Shown here one piece after another: positions 23,744 to 36,040 of a stretch of 64,000 bases of DNA (positions are counted from its first letter, which is position 1; every line of letters starts with the position of its first letter). The notes beneath the pieces were generated by a model that was not told the origin of the DNA, made no database searches, and worked only from the letters and a program-made list of their open reading frames with translations. Origin of the DNA: Golubevia sp. BC0850. Its lineage: Eukaryota; Basidiomycota; Exobasidiomycetes; Golubeviales; Golubeviaceae. Made by a program: the position numbers and the translations under genes. The stretch covers positions 62,001 to 126,000 of the forward strand of contig JAAVVG010000033.1 of NCBI GenBank assembly GCA_012976225.1, read 5' to 3'.

Positions 23744-26353
23744 CTACTCTTGAATGTACTGTTTGATTCAGCAAAGAAAAAAGAGAGATCGATGAAGATT
23801 GAGCGTGGAAGAGAGGCAGTAAATGATGAAAAGGGAAGTAAAGGTCAGCTCAAAGTGACGCTTCAAGATCCAAGTGGCTTCGGCTCTCTCTTCCTTACTC
23901 ACCTTATAAGGATTCAAAATTCCCTTCGGATCGAAAGTCTTCTTAATCATTTTCATGTAATCAATAGCAACTTGAGGTTTCGAGTAATGAATCTTATCAG
24001 CTTTCATTAGACCTAGACCATGTTCAGCTGAAATCGAACCGCTGTGGAAGAGAAGGAAGTTTGAAAGCAGGAGAGAAGAAGGACAGAGAATCAGGACCGT
24101 TACTTTTTGAAGAAACCCGAAAGAATCAAGGAGAGAAAGGTGGAAGAAAATGAGGGTTGAACATCTGAACTCACTTGTACTTAGCAACCTCCTCATAAAT
24201 ATAAGGTTCAATAATAGTCTCAACCTTAGGATCATAAGATTTTGCCGTAATATTAATATGAAGATTACCTAATTGCGACCCAGTCAAAAAAGCAAGTAGG
24301 TCAGCCATGCAGACCCTCATCTTGCACTCCCTCTCCTCAAAAACTCACCATCTCCAATATGACCATACCCAACAACACTTTTAACTTCCTTATCTCCACC
24401 TTCCTCATAAACTCCTTGATCTCTCAATCTCGTTCTCATCTTCTCAACCAATTCATTCATTTTCTCCACAGGTAGAGAAACGTCATATTTGAAAACCGAA
24501 CCCAATTTTCCAGCAGCTTCTGGAATCGATTCTCTAAGTGACCAAAGAGAAGTTTGTTGAGAAGTATCTTGTGCCATTACACCATCTTCGATTTGTGATT
24601 TTTCCATTAGATCTTCTAGGAGGTTGGAAAGTTTCTGAAGAGAGAGAGGGGGGACAAAGGAGATGATTTGTTCAGTTCAATTCATTTCCTCAAGATGCTG
24701 CTTGAATTCTGGTTTGCATCCCTTCCGAAATCTTCTCCTAACTCATCTCCCCTTCATCTCCCCCTGATCTACCTTCAAACCTCTGGCAACTCGCTTTCTC
24801 TCTTCTGATTTCGAAAACACTAACCTCCTCATCATGTTCCCCTCTACTCCCACTAGTTTCAATCAAAACATAAAATGGATGTTTCTTCTCAAAAGGGTCT
24901 TTTACACCATGTTTCTCAACTAAATCGAAAGCATGAGAATCGAAAAATTCAAAAGCAGATAGGATCTCTGCGCAATGATCTTTGACTGTTGTGAAGACTT
25001 TTTGAATGGATTCGAAGGAGGAGAGAGCGAAGACTGCTACATTGGTTGCCTGGAGGATGGAGAAAAAGGAAGGAGCAGAAAGGAAGAAGGAGGATAAGGG
25101 GAAAGGGCAAGGTGAGAAGAGAAAGGGAAGAAGGTCTGAGAGACGAGGGACCAGGGAAAGTGACTCACATTAGGTCTTCGAGGAGTAACAATAGAAACTC
25201 CAGTGATAATTCCAATGGTACCTTCTGAACCTATGAAGAGTTGCTTTAAATCGAAACCTAAGAAATTGAACGAGGGAGATAGAAAAACAGGTCAGCCAAA
25301 GATAACCTCCTTCATCAAAAACTTGTCACCTTCAAAAAGAGAGCCCTTCCTCTTCTCTCAAATCTTGTTGGTTCTTCAGCTTTCTAACTCAAACAACTGA
25401 CCAGTATTATCTTTCCTCAAAGTACTTAGATTCTCCAAAATGGTACCATCAGCTAAAACGACTTCCAAACCTAAGACTGAACCATGAAGGGAACCGTATC
25501 TTAAGAATCGAAGTCCACCTGCGTTGGTGGCTACGTTACCTCCTATATGACAGCTGAGAAAGAGGATAGATAGGATAAGGGGAGGGTAGAGATGAAGGGG
25601 GAGTGAAGGAGTACCTTCCTTCACTTCTCTCTCAATCTTGGATACTGTATGCGTCTCTTCGCGTTTGATTTCCGAAAGCTATCGATTTCTACTAAATTGA
25701 GCTTGAAAGATGGTCACCTCTCTGATAAAGCCAGCTTCCTAATCCTTGATCCTCCAATTGACTCACCTTCCCTTAGCTCCCAAATCCAAAGGCATCATAT
25801 AACCTTGTTCACCAACATGATTATCCAATGCTTCCAGTACACAACCAGAATCAGCGACAAGAGTTCCACTGATAGGATCAAAAGTTCTAACTTTGTTCAT
25901 CAAACCTAAACTGATCACGATTTCATCAAAGACTGGAACTCCACCACCAACTAAACCAGTATTGCCACCTTGAGGTACTACAGCTAAATTCCTTTCACTA
26001 CAAATTTTCAAAATCTCTGATAATTCTTTTGTGGATCTTGGTTTTAAGACTAGAGAGGATTTTCCATGATATTTGTTCATCCAATCATTGTTGAAAGAAG
26101 CTAATTCTGTTGAATCTACTGTCTTCAAAGAGGAGTCGGAAGTTTTGAGAGTCGTTAAGATTGATGAAGATGGTGTTTCTAGGATTTTTGAAAACCTTTC
26201 TATATCAGAGGTGGAGAGAGTTGCGAATTTGGTGGATCGAGTTGGAGCTGTTGCGTAACTTCGTAGATTCAGGAATGAAAATTGCCTAGATCGGCTGAGA
26301 TTGCGAGTTGAAGTTAACAGGTTTGGTCTTAGAGTTGAACTCAAAATCATCAT
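23744..26353 (-). CDS. Mitochondrial D-2-hydroxyglutarate dehydrogenase (Dld2/D2HGDH-like)
   Basis: FAD enzyme oxidising D-2-hydroxyglutarate (and often D-lactate) to 2-oxoglutarate. Eight exons (25767-26353, 25402-25553, 25169-25257, 24825-25049, 24349-24634, 24175-24268, 23903-24041, 23744-23758) join in frame to 528 aa. An Arg/Ser-rich presequence ([20 protein letters not shown]) fits mitochondrial import. FAD-binding motifs are [14 protein letters not shown] and [21 protein letters not shown], then [15 protein letters not shown]. The C-terminal oxidase domain has [15 protein letters not shown] (metal/substrate His) and [13 protein letters not shown]. The last 15-nt exon yields the ending NPYKYIQE, like yeast Dld2; the preceding donor is a good GTGAGT. 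Intron 2 uses GTCAGT as donor. The ATG lies 140 bp from the divergent SSL1 start. Confidence 0.93.
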
Positions 26354-26493
26354 CGCAAGAAAGAATTGAATCAAAGAAGAGAGAGGTTGGATTGGAATAA
26401 GAAGAGGAAGTTGCTCTCTCTCCCTCTGTCTCCCTCTCTCTCCATCCCGTCTTGCCCTCTCGATCCACCACCGATTCAACCTCTCATTTCCCA
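26354..26493. promoter_or_regulatory. Short divergent promoter between D2HGDH and SSL1
   Basis: Only 140 bp separate the two start codons. The stretch is CT-rich on the plus strand (26403-26460) with no TATA box, as expected for housekeeping fungal genes sharing a nucleosome-free region. Confidence 0.55.
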
Positions 26494-28969
26494 ATGGATT
26501 CAGATTTTGAGCCTCAAAATTCAAAATCAAAATCCAAAGGAAAAGGCAAAGCTCGACAAATTGAAGAAGATTCGGATGATGATTCAGACCTTGACTTGGA
26601 GATCGATGGCTTAGATTCTGAAGATGAGCTACTACTATCAAATAATCCAAGAAACAACCTGAACCTTTCAAACAAGAAAAGGAAGACCAATAACAACAAT
26701 AGCTCAAAGCAAGCAGTCAATGGGAAGAAGAAAGGATCAGGTAAATCAGGTGGATTAGGCAAATCGAAAGATCAAGGTTACGCTTGGGAAGCTACTTTCA
26801 AGAGAAGTTGGGAAGCAGTACAGGAAGATGAAGGCGGAAGTTTGGCAAACAGTGTAAAGAAATTGTTGGAAGGGAATAGGAGGAATAGGTAAGTTAAGCC
26901 AAGTCAGTCAGAAGGTTGGAGAAATCAAGATAAGCAAGAGCAGGGCTGCGAGTAGCTGGTCAATCAGCATTCTCTCACGGTTCGAGAGCCCTTGAAAGCT
27001 GCATCGAGAAGTTAGCAAAACAGGTATCTGTGATGAGACAATCAGGACTTCATAGACTCCAATCCATCTCATGCTGCGCTCTGTCATTGTCACTTCGGGT
27101 ACGAAGTTGCCTCGTTAGAGAGACTTCAAACTCAAAGTCTCGAAGTTGCATTGAGTCATTCTTGCAAATTCAATCAAAAGTACAGGTGGAGCTCCCTCTC
27201 AAGACCCGCAGTTGCCACTTTTGTCTCTCCATCTCTCGAACCAAAACGAGCTCTCCTTGATTTCTCATCGTCTCCCTCTTCCCACCTTCTCCAATCACCT
27301 CAGAACGCTTCAAGATTCATCACCAGTTCAAAGAGGTATCATCCGACATTTAGTTCTGGTTTTAGATCTATCTGAAGCTATGAATGAAAAGGATTTGAGG
27401 CCTAATAGGTTAGTGTTCCTTCTCTCTACTCTTCTCTCCTGTTCTTTCCTCTCCTCCTACTCTGCTGCTCTACTTTTTCGCTTCGTGCACAGAAAGAGAG
27501 AGAGAGAGAGAGAGAGAGGTAATGTTTAGGAGGTTCTGATCTGATCTGGTCTCACCTCTTCTTTTTCTTTTCATAACTTGATGAAACAGACATGAATTAA
27601 CTCTTTCGTACGCTTCGGCCTTCGTAACTGAATACTTTGATCAAAATCCAATTGGTCAATTGTCGATTTTAGGAACTAGGAGTGGAGTGGCTGAGAGGTT
27701 ACTTCCTATGGGAGGTGAGTTGTCTGCGAATGTGGGTTGTTATCAGAAGCTTTTTGAAAGACGGTCAGCCAAACATCGAACCCATAGAACAAGAACCACT
27801 GGCTCATTGTAACAAATGAATTGGAAAAAAGGAAAAGAAGCCAAGATTGAAAAAAAAGAGGAGCTAATCAACCTCAACCCTTCCCATCTCACAGGGAACG
27901 CAGTAGAAGCTCTTCAAATCCTATCTTCCAAAAGAAAACTCACACCGAAAGGTGAACCTTCACTCCAAAACAGTTTAGAAATGGCAAGATCTAGTCTTTC
28001 ACATTTACCAATTTCAAACACTCGAGAGATTTTATTTCTCTTCGGTTCTTTAACCACATGTGATCCTTCAAACATTCATGAAACTTTAGAAAATTTAATC
28101 AAAGATAAAATCAGGGTTTCAATCATTTGTTTAAGCGCCGAAATCAAGATTTGTAAAGAAATCTCTAATAAAACTGATGGGAAATTCGGAGTTGTTTTGA
28201 ATGAAGATCATTTTAGAGAATTGATTATGGGGAACGTGAATCCTTTGGAAATTGAAGATAAATCTAAATCTTATTCTTTTAAAAAGAAGGAGAATAGAAG
28301 GAATGAACATCTAAATGGAGAAGATGATGATGATGATGAAAACACTGGAATAGATTTAATGCAAATGGGTTTCCCACTTCAACTATCTACTACTTCAACG
28401 ACTAGTAAAGCTACGAATTCACTTTGCTCTTGTCATTCTAAATTCAGATCACTAGGTTATTTATGTCCTAGATGTGGAATCAAAGTTTGTCAAATCCCAA
28501 CTGATTGTTCAGTTTGTGATTTAACTATTGTTTTATCTACTCATTTGGCTAGGAGTTATCATCATTTGTTTCCAGTTGGGAATTGGAGGGGAGTTGCTTG
28601 GGATAGGTGAGTTGTCTGAATGGCAGAGAGGGCCTCGATTTTTTAGACTTGACAAGTTAACACTTTCTTCCTTCCTGACTTTCGATTGACTCTCATTCAT
28701 GGTCTTCTTTCCTACTCTACAGCTTAAACATAGATTCATCTCCATCTTGTTTTGGATGTGCATCTCCTTTTCCAAAACAACCAACTTCAAACGGTAGGGG
28801 CAGAAATTCGTCAAATAATCCTAATCGGAATCAACCTCAACCTCAAGAAGGAGAGGAAGAAATCTCTCAAACTGGAAGGTATAGATGTAGGAAATGTGGA
28901 GAGGATTTCTGTTTAGATTGTGATACTTTCACTCATGAGGTTTTGTTTTCTTGTCCTGGTTGTTGTTAG
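26494..28969 (+). CDS. SSL1: TFIIH core subunit Ssl1 (p44/GTF2H2)
   Basis: Ssl1 regulates the XPD/Rad3 helicase within TFIIH in transcription initiation and nucleotide-excision repair. Exons are 26494-26888, 27334-27408, 27590-27714, 27895-28606 and 28723-28969, giving about 517 aa. A charged N-terminus leads to YAWEATFKRSWEAVQEDEGG. The von Willebrand A-type domain begins RGIIRHLVLVLDLSEAMNEK and continues with RHELTLSYASAFVTEYFDQN and REILFLFGSLTTCDP. The C-terminal zinc-binding part has CSCHSKFRSLGYLCPRCGIK, CSVCDLTIV and LARSYHHLFPV. The RING-like end is CFGCASPF...YRCRKCGEDFCLDC...CPGCC. Intron 1 (26889-27333, 445 nt) is long and might hide a small extra exon. Identification is firm. Confidence 0.93.
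27495..27518. repeat. (AG)n microsatellite
   Basis: About twelve AG units inside intron 2 of the SSL1 gene. Confidence 0.9.
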
Positions 28970-29262
28970 AAAATTTCTGTTACTGATGTATCAATACGCA
29001 AATGTAAAGCAATTCTCTTCAAACTTCTTACTGTTCAGAAAGGATTCGAGAATCGAAGAAGAACTTTTAGGGCGAGGTAACATTGAAGGAGGCTCGTATC
29101 TACAATTAAACAGTTTGTAATTATTGAGAAGAAGTCAGGGTCAGGCAAAAATCAAAAGAATGAAGCAATTAGAAAAGAGGGGAGGTTCGCGGTGGACCAA
29201 GGCAGAATGACAGTAGACGCAGACATCGAGACAAAAGAGTTGGAAGGGAGAGCACTTGTTGC

Positions 29263-32200
29263 TCAAGGTTTGGGAGCTCCACCTAGGCTGGAAACGGAAG
29301 CAGCAGGTTTTCTGGTGGCAGTGAAACCAGATGAAATTGAAGTTGGAGGCCTGACACGAGTTGAAGCTGGAGTTGGAATAGAAGAATTTCTTGATGACGC
29401 AGGTACACCGATTCTGCTAGGAGGCTTGTTGTTTGAACTTTTGGATAAGGGTAATCGGGAAGTTGGAGCTGGCATCTTCGATTCTTGTATTTCTTTCTCT
29501 AGCTGTAGTTCGCTCAGATCCATTGGCGAATCCGAACTGATTGAAGTTGAGGAACTTGATTGAGACAGCTGAGTGACCTTTCCACCTTCTCCATCCTCCC
29601 GGTTTCCTTCTTGAGCTCCAGATTCTTTCTTTTTACTTTCTGCTTTCTTGACCATACTTGAGGGGTTGTTGATGCTCTGTCTTGAGATTCTAGAAGCAGC
29701 CAGACGAGAGGCAGGAGTACTTGATGGAGTAGAAGCAGTAGCTCCGAACCTTGCTCTTGGCACAGTTGGAGGTGGTGGTTGTGAAGGAACTGAACGTCTG
29801 GCAATAGACGGAGTTGCAACCGTCGATGTTTTCAGAGGACTTGTACTGGATCCAGTCGTAGTAGTTTGTCCGAATCTTCTCACTGGGCTGCTGAGGGTAG
29901 ACGTGGGTGGCCGCAATCCAGAAATCGAAGCTCTACCACCTTGACTCTGCTGGAGCTGTTGTTGCTGTAAGGCTTTGGCAGCCATGGATTTTCTGGGACT
30001 TGAAACTGGTGTTGATCCGATTCGAGATTTGGCTGGGCTGTACTTGGGAGAAGAGGTGCCAGAGGCGACTGGTCTAGGAGCGACAGATCCAGAGATTGAA
30101 GATCCTGCACCGAACTTGGTAGCAGAGTTACTTCCGACAGTCTTCCTTGGTGTAGTAGAAGCCGTGGTAGAGGATCTAGCTCTTGAAGGGACCGAAGTAG
30201 AAGCACTTGAAACATTTTGAATTGGGTTTCTACCTGCCACTGAAGATCTTGGAGCCAAAGAAGTACGAGTAACTGAAGTTGAAGGTGTCTTCGAATCCAG
30301 TGAGATAGACTTTCTAGCATTTTGTGGAGTTGGAGGAACGATTCCGCTTGATTGAGTTCTGACCACATTCTCGTCGATTAGAGACTGTCCTCTGATGATA
30401 GACCTAGGAACAGCTTTAGAAGAGGGTCCTAACATTTGAGAAGTAGGAGTCGACCTCATTAGACTTTGTCTTCTGGCAGCGGTTCCGCTGACAGGTGGTC
30501 GACTAGCCATAGGAGTTGCTCCAACTACAGACTGCCTTCTGACTGAGGCTGTCATAGTACTTCTGGATAATGTTGATGTACTACTTGAAGCGCTATGATT
30601 CCTAATCTTGGTGCTTGCCATTGGCGTCTTCATCTCTGGAGTGGTGGATCCGGATTCTTGATAATCGAAAGGAGTAGGAGTCGTTCTTCCGCCTCCCGAA
30701 ATACTTGGTCTTGGAGTAACCAGACGTCCTCTTCTAGAAGACATGCTCATAGATTTAGCTAAAGAAGGTCTTGCAGTTCTATTTCCGTCCTTGTTACTTC
30801 CATCTTCTTTTGACTTCCCTTTCCCATTCTCACTAGAACTCTCTACGTTTAAAGATTTTGCTAGACTTTGTCTTCTGGCAGCTGGAGGTTGGATATCGAT
30901 TGTTTCCCTTAATTGTTTCTTTAACTCATCTGTTCTTTTCTTCTTCTCAATTTCATCCTCAACCTCTTCGTCTCGCTTCAAACCAGGAGCTCCTCCTACG
31001 TTGATTCCACTTTTACTGACGTCATACATGTCCCCAAAGCTTCCATTCATCAAATCCTTATCCATACTCTCCTCTAAAAGATTTGGCTGATTCCAAGTTC
31101 CAGAGTGGTTGTTTCTGTCCGTGAAGAATCTGCTTGTAGAAGTGTTTGCGATTGAGTTGTCGGCAGCATGGTTTTCACACCTGGAAGGAAATGAAAATTT
31201 GCTAGAAAGTGATGCTGATGCTGATGCTGTTGATGTTGTCGATGGCTTGACTGGAGATTTTGAGAGAATTTGAGATTTGTTTGAACCATTTGCGTTGCTC
31301 TCTATCCTTTCGTCCGAAGAAGAAGGAGGAACACAAGTCTTTGATCTGAAAGAGGAGGAACTGGCTGGCTTGATTTTGATACTGCTGTCTCTCTTCGAGT
31401 CATCTGCGAAGCTCATGCTGACGTTTGCCACTGCGTTCATTAGACTTGTATCAGCAGCCATCAGATCTAAACTTTGATCGGTGATGTCTGAATCCAGGTG
31501 AAAGGACGAGTTCATCATAGTACGTAGAGTTGGTGATGATGGAAGTGGAATCTCAGCTTTGTGAAATGGAAAAGAAAAGGGAATAGAAGGTGGTCAGTCT
31601 TGAGTGCAAGAGGGAGTATTCGAGGAAGGCTCAAGACGCTGACGCATGTCACTCTGTAGTCACTTCCAAGGGGTCCGAATGATCTTTACACTTTTCGAGA
31701 CAGTTCCTGGAAGTTTGAGCTCGTCGCATCCCGGTGCTCTCAAGGGAGTAGTGATGTTTGGAGGTGCCATGCTACCTAACTCATTCTGGCTGAGACGACT
31801 CAATACCTCCTTCCCCCGACGATCTCTTTCAAATCTCAGAACTATAAAACTCACCTGGATCTGTACTTGCGTTCGATCTTACTCTCCTACTTGGCGAAGA
31901 AGGGTTGCTCTTCAAAGGGTTCCTCCTACCCACTTCTGAACCATTTCCTAAGCCCAGCCCATTCCCGTTCCCTGCAGCCTTCAAAGCCTTCTTGAAAGGA
32001 CTATCACTCTTTCTTGGACTTGATCTGGAGCGTGAAGGTGAGGAAGGAGCCATTCCAGTGTTATTGGTTTGAGGTTTTGAGTGAGCATCGGATGCAGAGG
32101 CAGAGGCAGAGGCAGAGGTAGAGCTAGAGCTAGAGAAAGAAGGAGGTAACATTGCTCTCTCGAAAGCGGCAGCAATTGACTTTCTTTCTGGCGATTCTTG

Positions 32201-32368
32201 CGAGTTTAGTTGGTTCATACTGGAGTTGAATTTTGAAGGTGATGGAGATGAAGGAGCTGGAAGGCTGCAAGTTATGGGCTGCTTTGCTGATGAATCGATG
32301 CCTTCCTTCTCCGCTTCAATCCCTTCTGATGTAGGTTGAAAGTTGAGGGCTTGTAATGGATGCGACAT
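29263..32368 (-). CDS. Basic Ser/Thr-rich disordered protein with repeated RRQS-type sites
   Basis: Three exons (31855-32368, 31692-31775, 29263-31556) join in frame to about 963 aa; the second donor is a weaker GTGTAA. A possible conserved core spans the splice sites: MAPPNITTPLRAPG, ELKLPGTVSK, then EIPLPSSPTLRTMMNSSFHL. Beyond it lies a charged helical piece (VEDEIEKKKRTDELKKQLRE). The C-terminal 500 residues are Ser/Thr/Pro/Arg-rich with repeated RRQS or RRSV sites (ARRQSLAKSL, VRRQSVVGA, ARRQSLMRS), which fit the basophilic-kinase consensus RRxS. An Ala-Ser dipeptide repeat is encoded near 32098-32130. The composition recalls microtubule- or chromatin-associated scaffolds, but I recognise no family. 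Confidence 0.75.
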
Positions 32369-33020
32369 TGTTTTGAGAAACTCTTGAGTGGTTGGGGGAA
32401 AAGGTGAGAGAGAGTCAAGTTATCAAGACCAATACCAAAAGCTTTCCTCACCGAGACGCGATCTATTAGTCTCGGGCACCTGACCACAGCCAGAGGTTGC
32501 CGAAACACTATCAGAAGCAGAGAGATTCGAACGTAGGAAGGATAATCAAGTAAAGGCTGAGAATTTCTCACGAAAGACCATTGACTTTGAGGCCAAAAGT
32601 ACCAGTCGGTCTGGGAAGTTCACACAAAAAGGACTTTGAAAAGGGATGACCTTTCGAAACGGAGGTACTCGCGACATTGTAATGCTGAAGATTCAAAAAT
32701 TTGGACGAAGACATATTTATAGAGAACCAAGAGAGTGTATGTCGTGTTTACTTGCGACGAAGAGGGACCTCGAACTAGGTCATTACAGGAGAAAGGAGAA
32801 GGAGGGAGTGGTATTTTTGTTTGATGATTTGGAGAGAGAGAGAGAGAGCAGAATGCAGGGCACAAAACAGAAAGAAACAGAGAATTACGGGCTGTCCAGA
32901 GAGAAAGAGAGGCGAGAGAAGAGAGAGAGAGGTGTGGTATTTTTTCGTTGAGACTTTTTGACCTGTTCTTGAAAATTCCCTAACCAGAAAGGGAATTTTG
33001 ACCTCATTTAACTGATCGAT
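32369..33020. other. Intergenic region rich in GA tracts
   Basis: Between the start of the Ser-rich gene and the 3' end of the acyltransferase gene, both on the minus strand. Runs of GAGAGA at about 32833-32848 and 32898-32935 read as CT tracts upstream of the Ser-rich gene, fitting a fungal promoter. No gene seen. Confidence 0.45.
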
Positions 33021-35007
33021 TTAGAGTTTAGAGGCGCTTGGTGCATTGAGAGTCTGTTCGACGACGAACAACACCTTTTCCTCTATTCCAGCTCTGATGG
33101 CCTCGATCGTCGAGGCTTTGAAGTACTTTGAGTTGTAGTAGAGTTCCACGCGAACTTGACCATTGTGGAAGGCGATTGCCATCCAACTTGAAGTTAAAGG
33201 GTGAAACAATTCATTAAACAAAAGGAGTCAGAAAGGGTACGAGGCAAGAAGAGAGTCCAATCCGATACTCACAGTCGATTCATTAAAGTTCTAGTTCCTA
33301 AACCTGACTTGATTAAACGTACTTCCATAGTGTCTCCCACGTACTCTTCTGGAACAGGCACATTTCCTGCAACTGTGAACGAGGGTGGGAATGGGGCATA
33401 ACTAGGAGAGAGAAAGAGAGAACAAGTATGAACAACAGAGAGTCAGAAGAACAGAAACTGAGGCCAAAGCCAGAAGCAGGGTTGCTCACTTGGTATCGTT
33501 TGGATCCTTGTCAGGATTGTTGGCGAAGGACATGTAAGTGGTGTAAAGAGCGTCTTGAGCGGCAGTGCAAATCATGTGAGGATGACTCAATTGATAATCA
33601 GTTCGCTTTCTGATTAGATCTCCAGTCTTCTTGATGTTGGCCAAAAGCATCCTGTCGGATTCGGCGCCTTGACCTGGTTTGACTTTGGCTTTCTTGACTC
33701 CGAGATCCAGATCCTCTGCATCTAGCCAGATGTGCCCATTCATCTGGGCGGAAGTGATAGGACCTCGCTTGGGACCTTCTTCTCCATCTTGAAGTGATCT
33801 GTCTAACCATCTATTCGTTCCTAGTGGAGCAGTCAACATTAAACCTTCTTCATCTCCGGTTGCGTAAATCTCTTGAATGGTTTTGGCGTAGGCTGCAGAG
33901 ATGAGAACCCAAGGAGCCATTCCGATTGTACGACAGGTTAGTTGAATGTTGGCTGTTTCTTCAATCGAAGTTGTCCATTTTGCGACTTCCCTGCGAAGAG
34001 GTCTTTCCTCGAAGCCCTCATCAGAAGGGATGCAGATGGATTGCTGAGGAACCGAAAGAAACAACTCGATCAGTAATACTGCTCGGAATTGAAGGAAGGC
34101 GCAGAGAATGGGTTGGATTGAGAGTGTACTCACCTTGAGATGCATGCCCAGAATCTCGTTCCAATGATCCATCCCTTTCTCTTCGTCTTCTTCGGTAGGT
34201 TTGTACTGGATCTGATGAGCGTAGGCGGTACTGACTGGAAGAGAATTTCGGATTTGCTCCGCAGTGCGTTCTCGAGAAACTAGCCTTTCTAACTCGACCC
34301 TTTTGTCATTTCCATTAACGATCTTGTCGATTACTGTATGCATCAACATGAAAGCAGCTAGAGCTTCCAGTACGACGTGGCTCAGATGAAAACAGATGTT
34401 AAAAGAGCCTGGCTCGAAGCTGACTTCCAGGCGAGCTTGTCGGTTCGGAACGTCACTTGACTCGTCCATGTTCCTCTGAAAGAGATCGTCGTAGTTATCC
34501 TCGACCACCAAGAGATGAGTATCCAGCCATTTTTGTGCTTCTGCTTCATTTTTGAAGAGAGAATACGTCAAGATGGTCTTGGTATCATCGTCTTCGGGGA
34601 CTCTTTGGCCGACAGCGACCTCTGGGTGGGCTGAGAAGAGATGGATCCAAGCGTTCTTGATGCGGATCAGAATCTTGTCCCGAGGCTCGTTGGAAGCCAG
34701 TTGAACAGACAAAGAGAGTTCTGACTACAAAGAGGAGAGAATAAGACCAAAGGAAGGATCATGGATGCGGGAGATAGAAAAGAGAAGGAAATCAGCAAAT
34801 GCAAAAGGACCCTCTCAATCAACCTCGCCTTCTTTTCTTCTTTTCATCGTATGTTCTTATCAAAGAGCATGCAACAAAAGGATTTTCTCAACTTACATGA
34901 CCTCCAGTCTTTCTTTCGAGGTGTCCTAGAATGTTTTCTCCTCCTGAGCACTGACGTTCGAAAGTTCCCGGTCTTACCTCAGTCCAAGCGAGTCCAGGTT
35001 TCGACAT
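33021..35007 (-). CDS. CAT-superfamily acyltransferase (Tri3/condensation-domain-like)
   Basis: Likely CoA-dependent O-acyltransferase of the chloramphenicol-acetyltransferase/condensation fold. Five exons (34897-35007, 34134-34724, 33490-34043, 33273-33401, 33021-33186) join in frame to about 516 aa from MSKPGLAWTEVRPGTFERQC. Early motifs GLAWTEVRPGTFER and IRIKNAWIHLFSAHPEVAV resemble fungal 15-O-acetyltransferase Tri3-type proteins. The active-site helix reads CFHLSHVVLEALAAFMLMH, where the usual HHxxxD appears as SHVVLE, so one His is kept and Asp is Glu. The C-terminal half contains IQLTCRTIGMAPWVLISAAY and WMAIAFHNGQVRVELYYNSK. The first exon could start further upstream, since the frame stays open past 35100. 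Acceptor and acyl donor unknown; catalytic competence plausible but unproven. Confidence 0.75.
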
Positions 35008-36040
35008 TTGTGGGAGTTGCGAGTAAGGAAGTAGAAGGTAGAGCTGCGTCCAAAGAGAGAAAGATTGAGCTACCAAGGCTTCTTGGAATGAGATACTCGA
35101 GAGTCGAGAAGAAGAAGAAGGAAGCAAAGGTCTTTCTCTCAAAGTCTCAAGCATTCTTCGGTTATCGGGAATAGAACCCAAAAACAGGAAGCGTTCGGTT
35201 CAGGCACAGCGAGTCGTCCGGGAATTCATCACGTCGAAAATCTCTCGAAATCGCGTCGAAAAGTGGGAAAAAGTGGGACCAGATGTGGACTAGATGATCG
35301 ACGTCGCATTTTGCGCCTGAAAACAAATTCTCTCTTCTTCTTTCGAAGATTCATCTATGTATACCATCCAAACCTTCTGCATGCTGCTTCGGGGACGAAA
35401 TCTTCTTCAACCATCGAAACTTTGGGTGGTTGGTGGTAGCCTTTTCAGTCCTCCGCGATCGCGGAGTGCGAGGACAGTCGAGGTCAAGCCAATCGCTTGC
35501 GGATGGTACGGCCATTCTTGTCTGACTTCGAAAGGTCCCCACAATTCATATTCAAGACTGTGCCTGAGTCCAGATTTCGATGTCGTTATGACGTCTATCT
35601 CTTGTCGTGTGAGCTGGTGAATTGGCCAAAACCGACGGGGGCAGCAGCTGAGCAGCATGAAGTAGGTGTTGTGGGTTGGGTGGCGACAAGTCTGAATATC
35701 TAACGTTGTGAGACGAGAAGTTCCAACCTTCCGATGTCAACCAACTTTGAGACAAATGTCTCACACAAGTTCAAACTTTCAAACCGAAGAAAGAAGTAAA
35801 AAAAAAAGTCAAGAGGCTGATCTGGATTCGAGGCCAAGAAAGTACGGAAAAGAGACGATGATGATGGGTGAACTAATGCGACAAATGAGTTGAGAAGAAG
35901 CGAGACGGAAGCAGATAGAACAATTAAGTTAGTCGAGAAAAGAAGGTGAAGAGACTAAAGGAAAGAGACGGAACACAGATGGTATAATTTTGAACTGGAC
36001 AGATGAGATAGATAGCAAAGAGAAGAGACTGGAGATGAAA
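35008..36040. other. Intergenic region (about 1 kb)
   Basis: Between the start of the acyltransferase gene and the 3' end of the thioesterase gene. Overlapping frames of 60-90 codons occur on both strands at 35350-35760 around a CGCGATCGCG palindrome (35455-35464), without splice or family signals. The frame of the acyltransferase exon 1 remains open to about 35180. I see no supported gene. Confidence 0.4.

Noticed and set aside
27020-27120. Possible box C/D snoRNA in SSL1 intron 1
   Set aside because: A C-box-like GTGATGA is present but no CTGA D box lies at a suitable distance and no terminal stem is visible.
35340-35770. Overlapping frames of 60-90 codons on both strands around a CGCGATCGCG palindrome
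   Set aside because: Mutually overlapping frames with no splice pattern or family similarity; more likely chance in an intergenic region.
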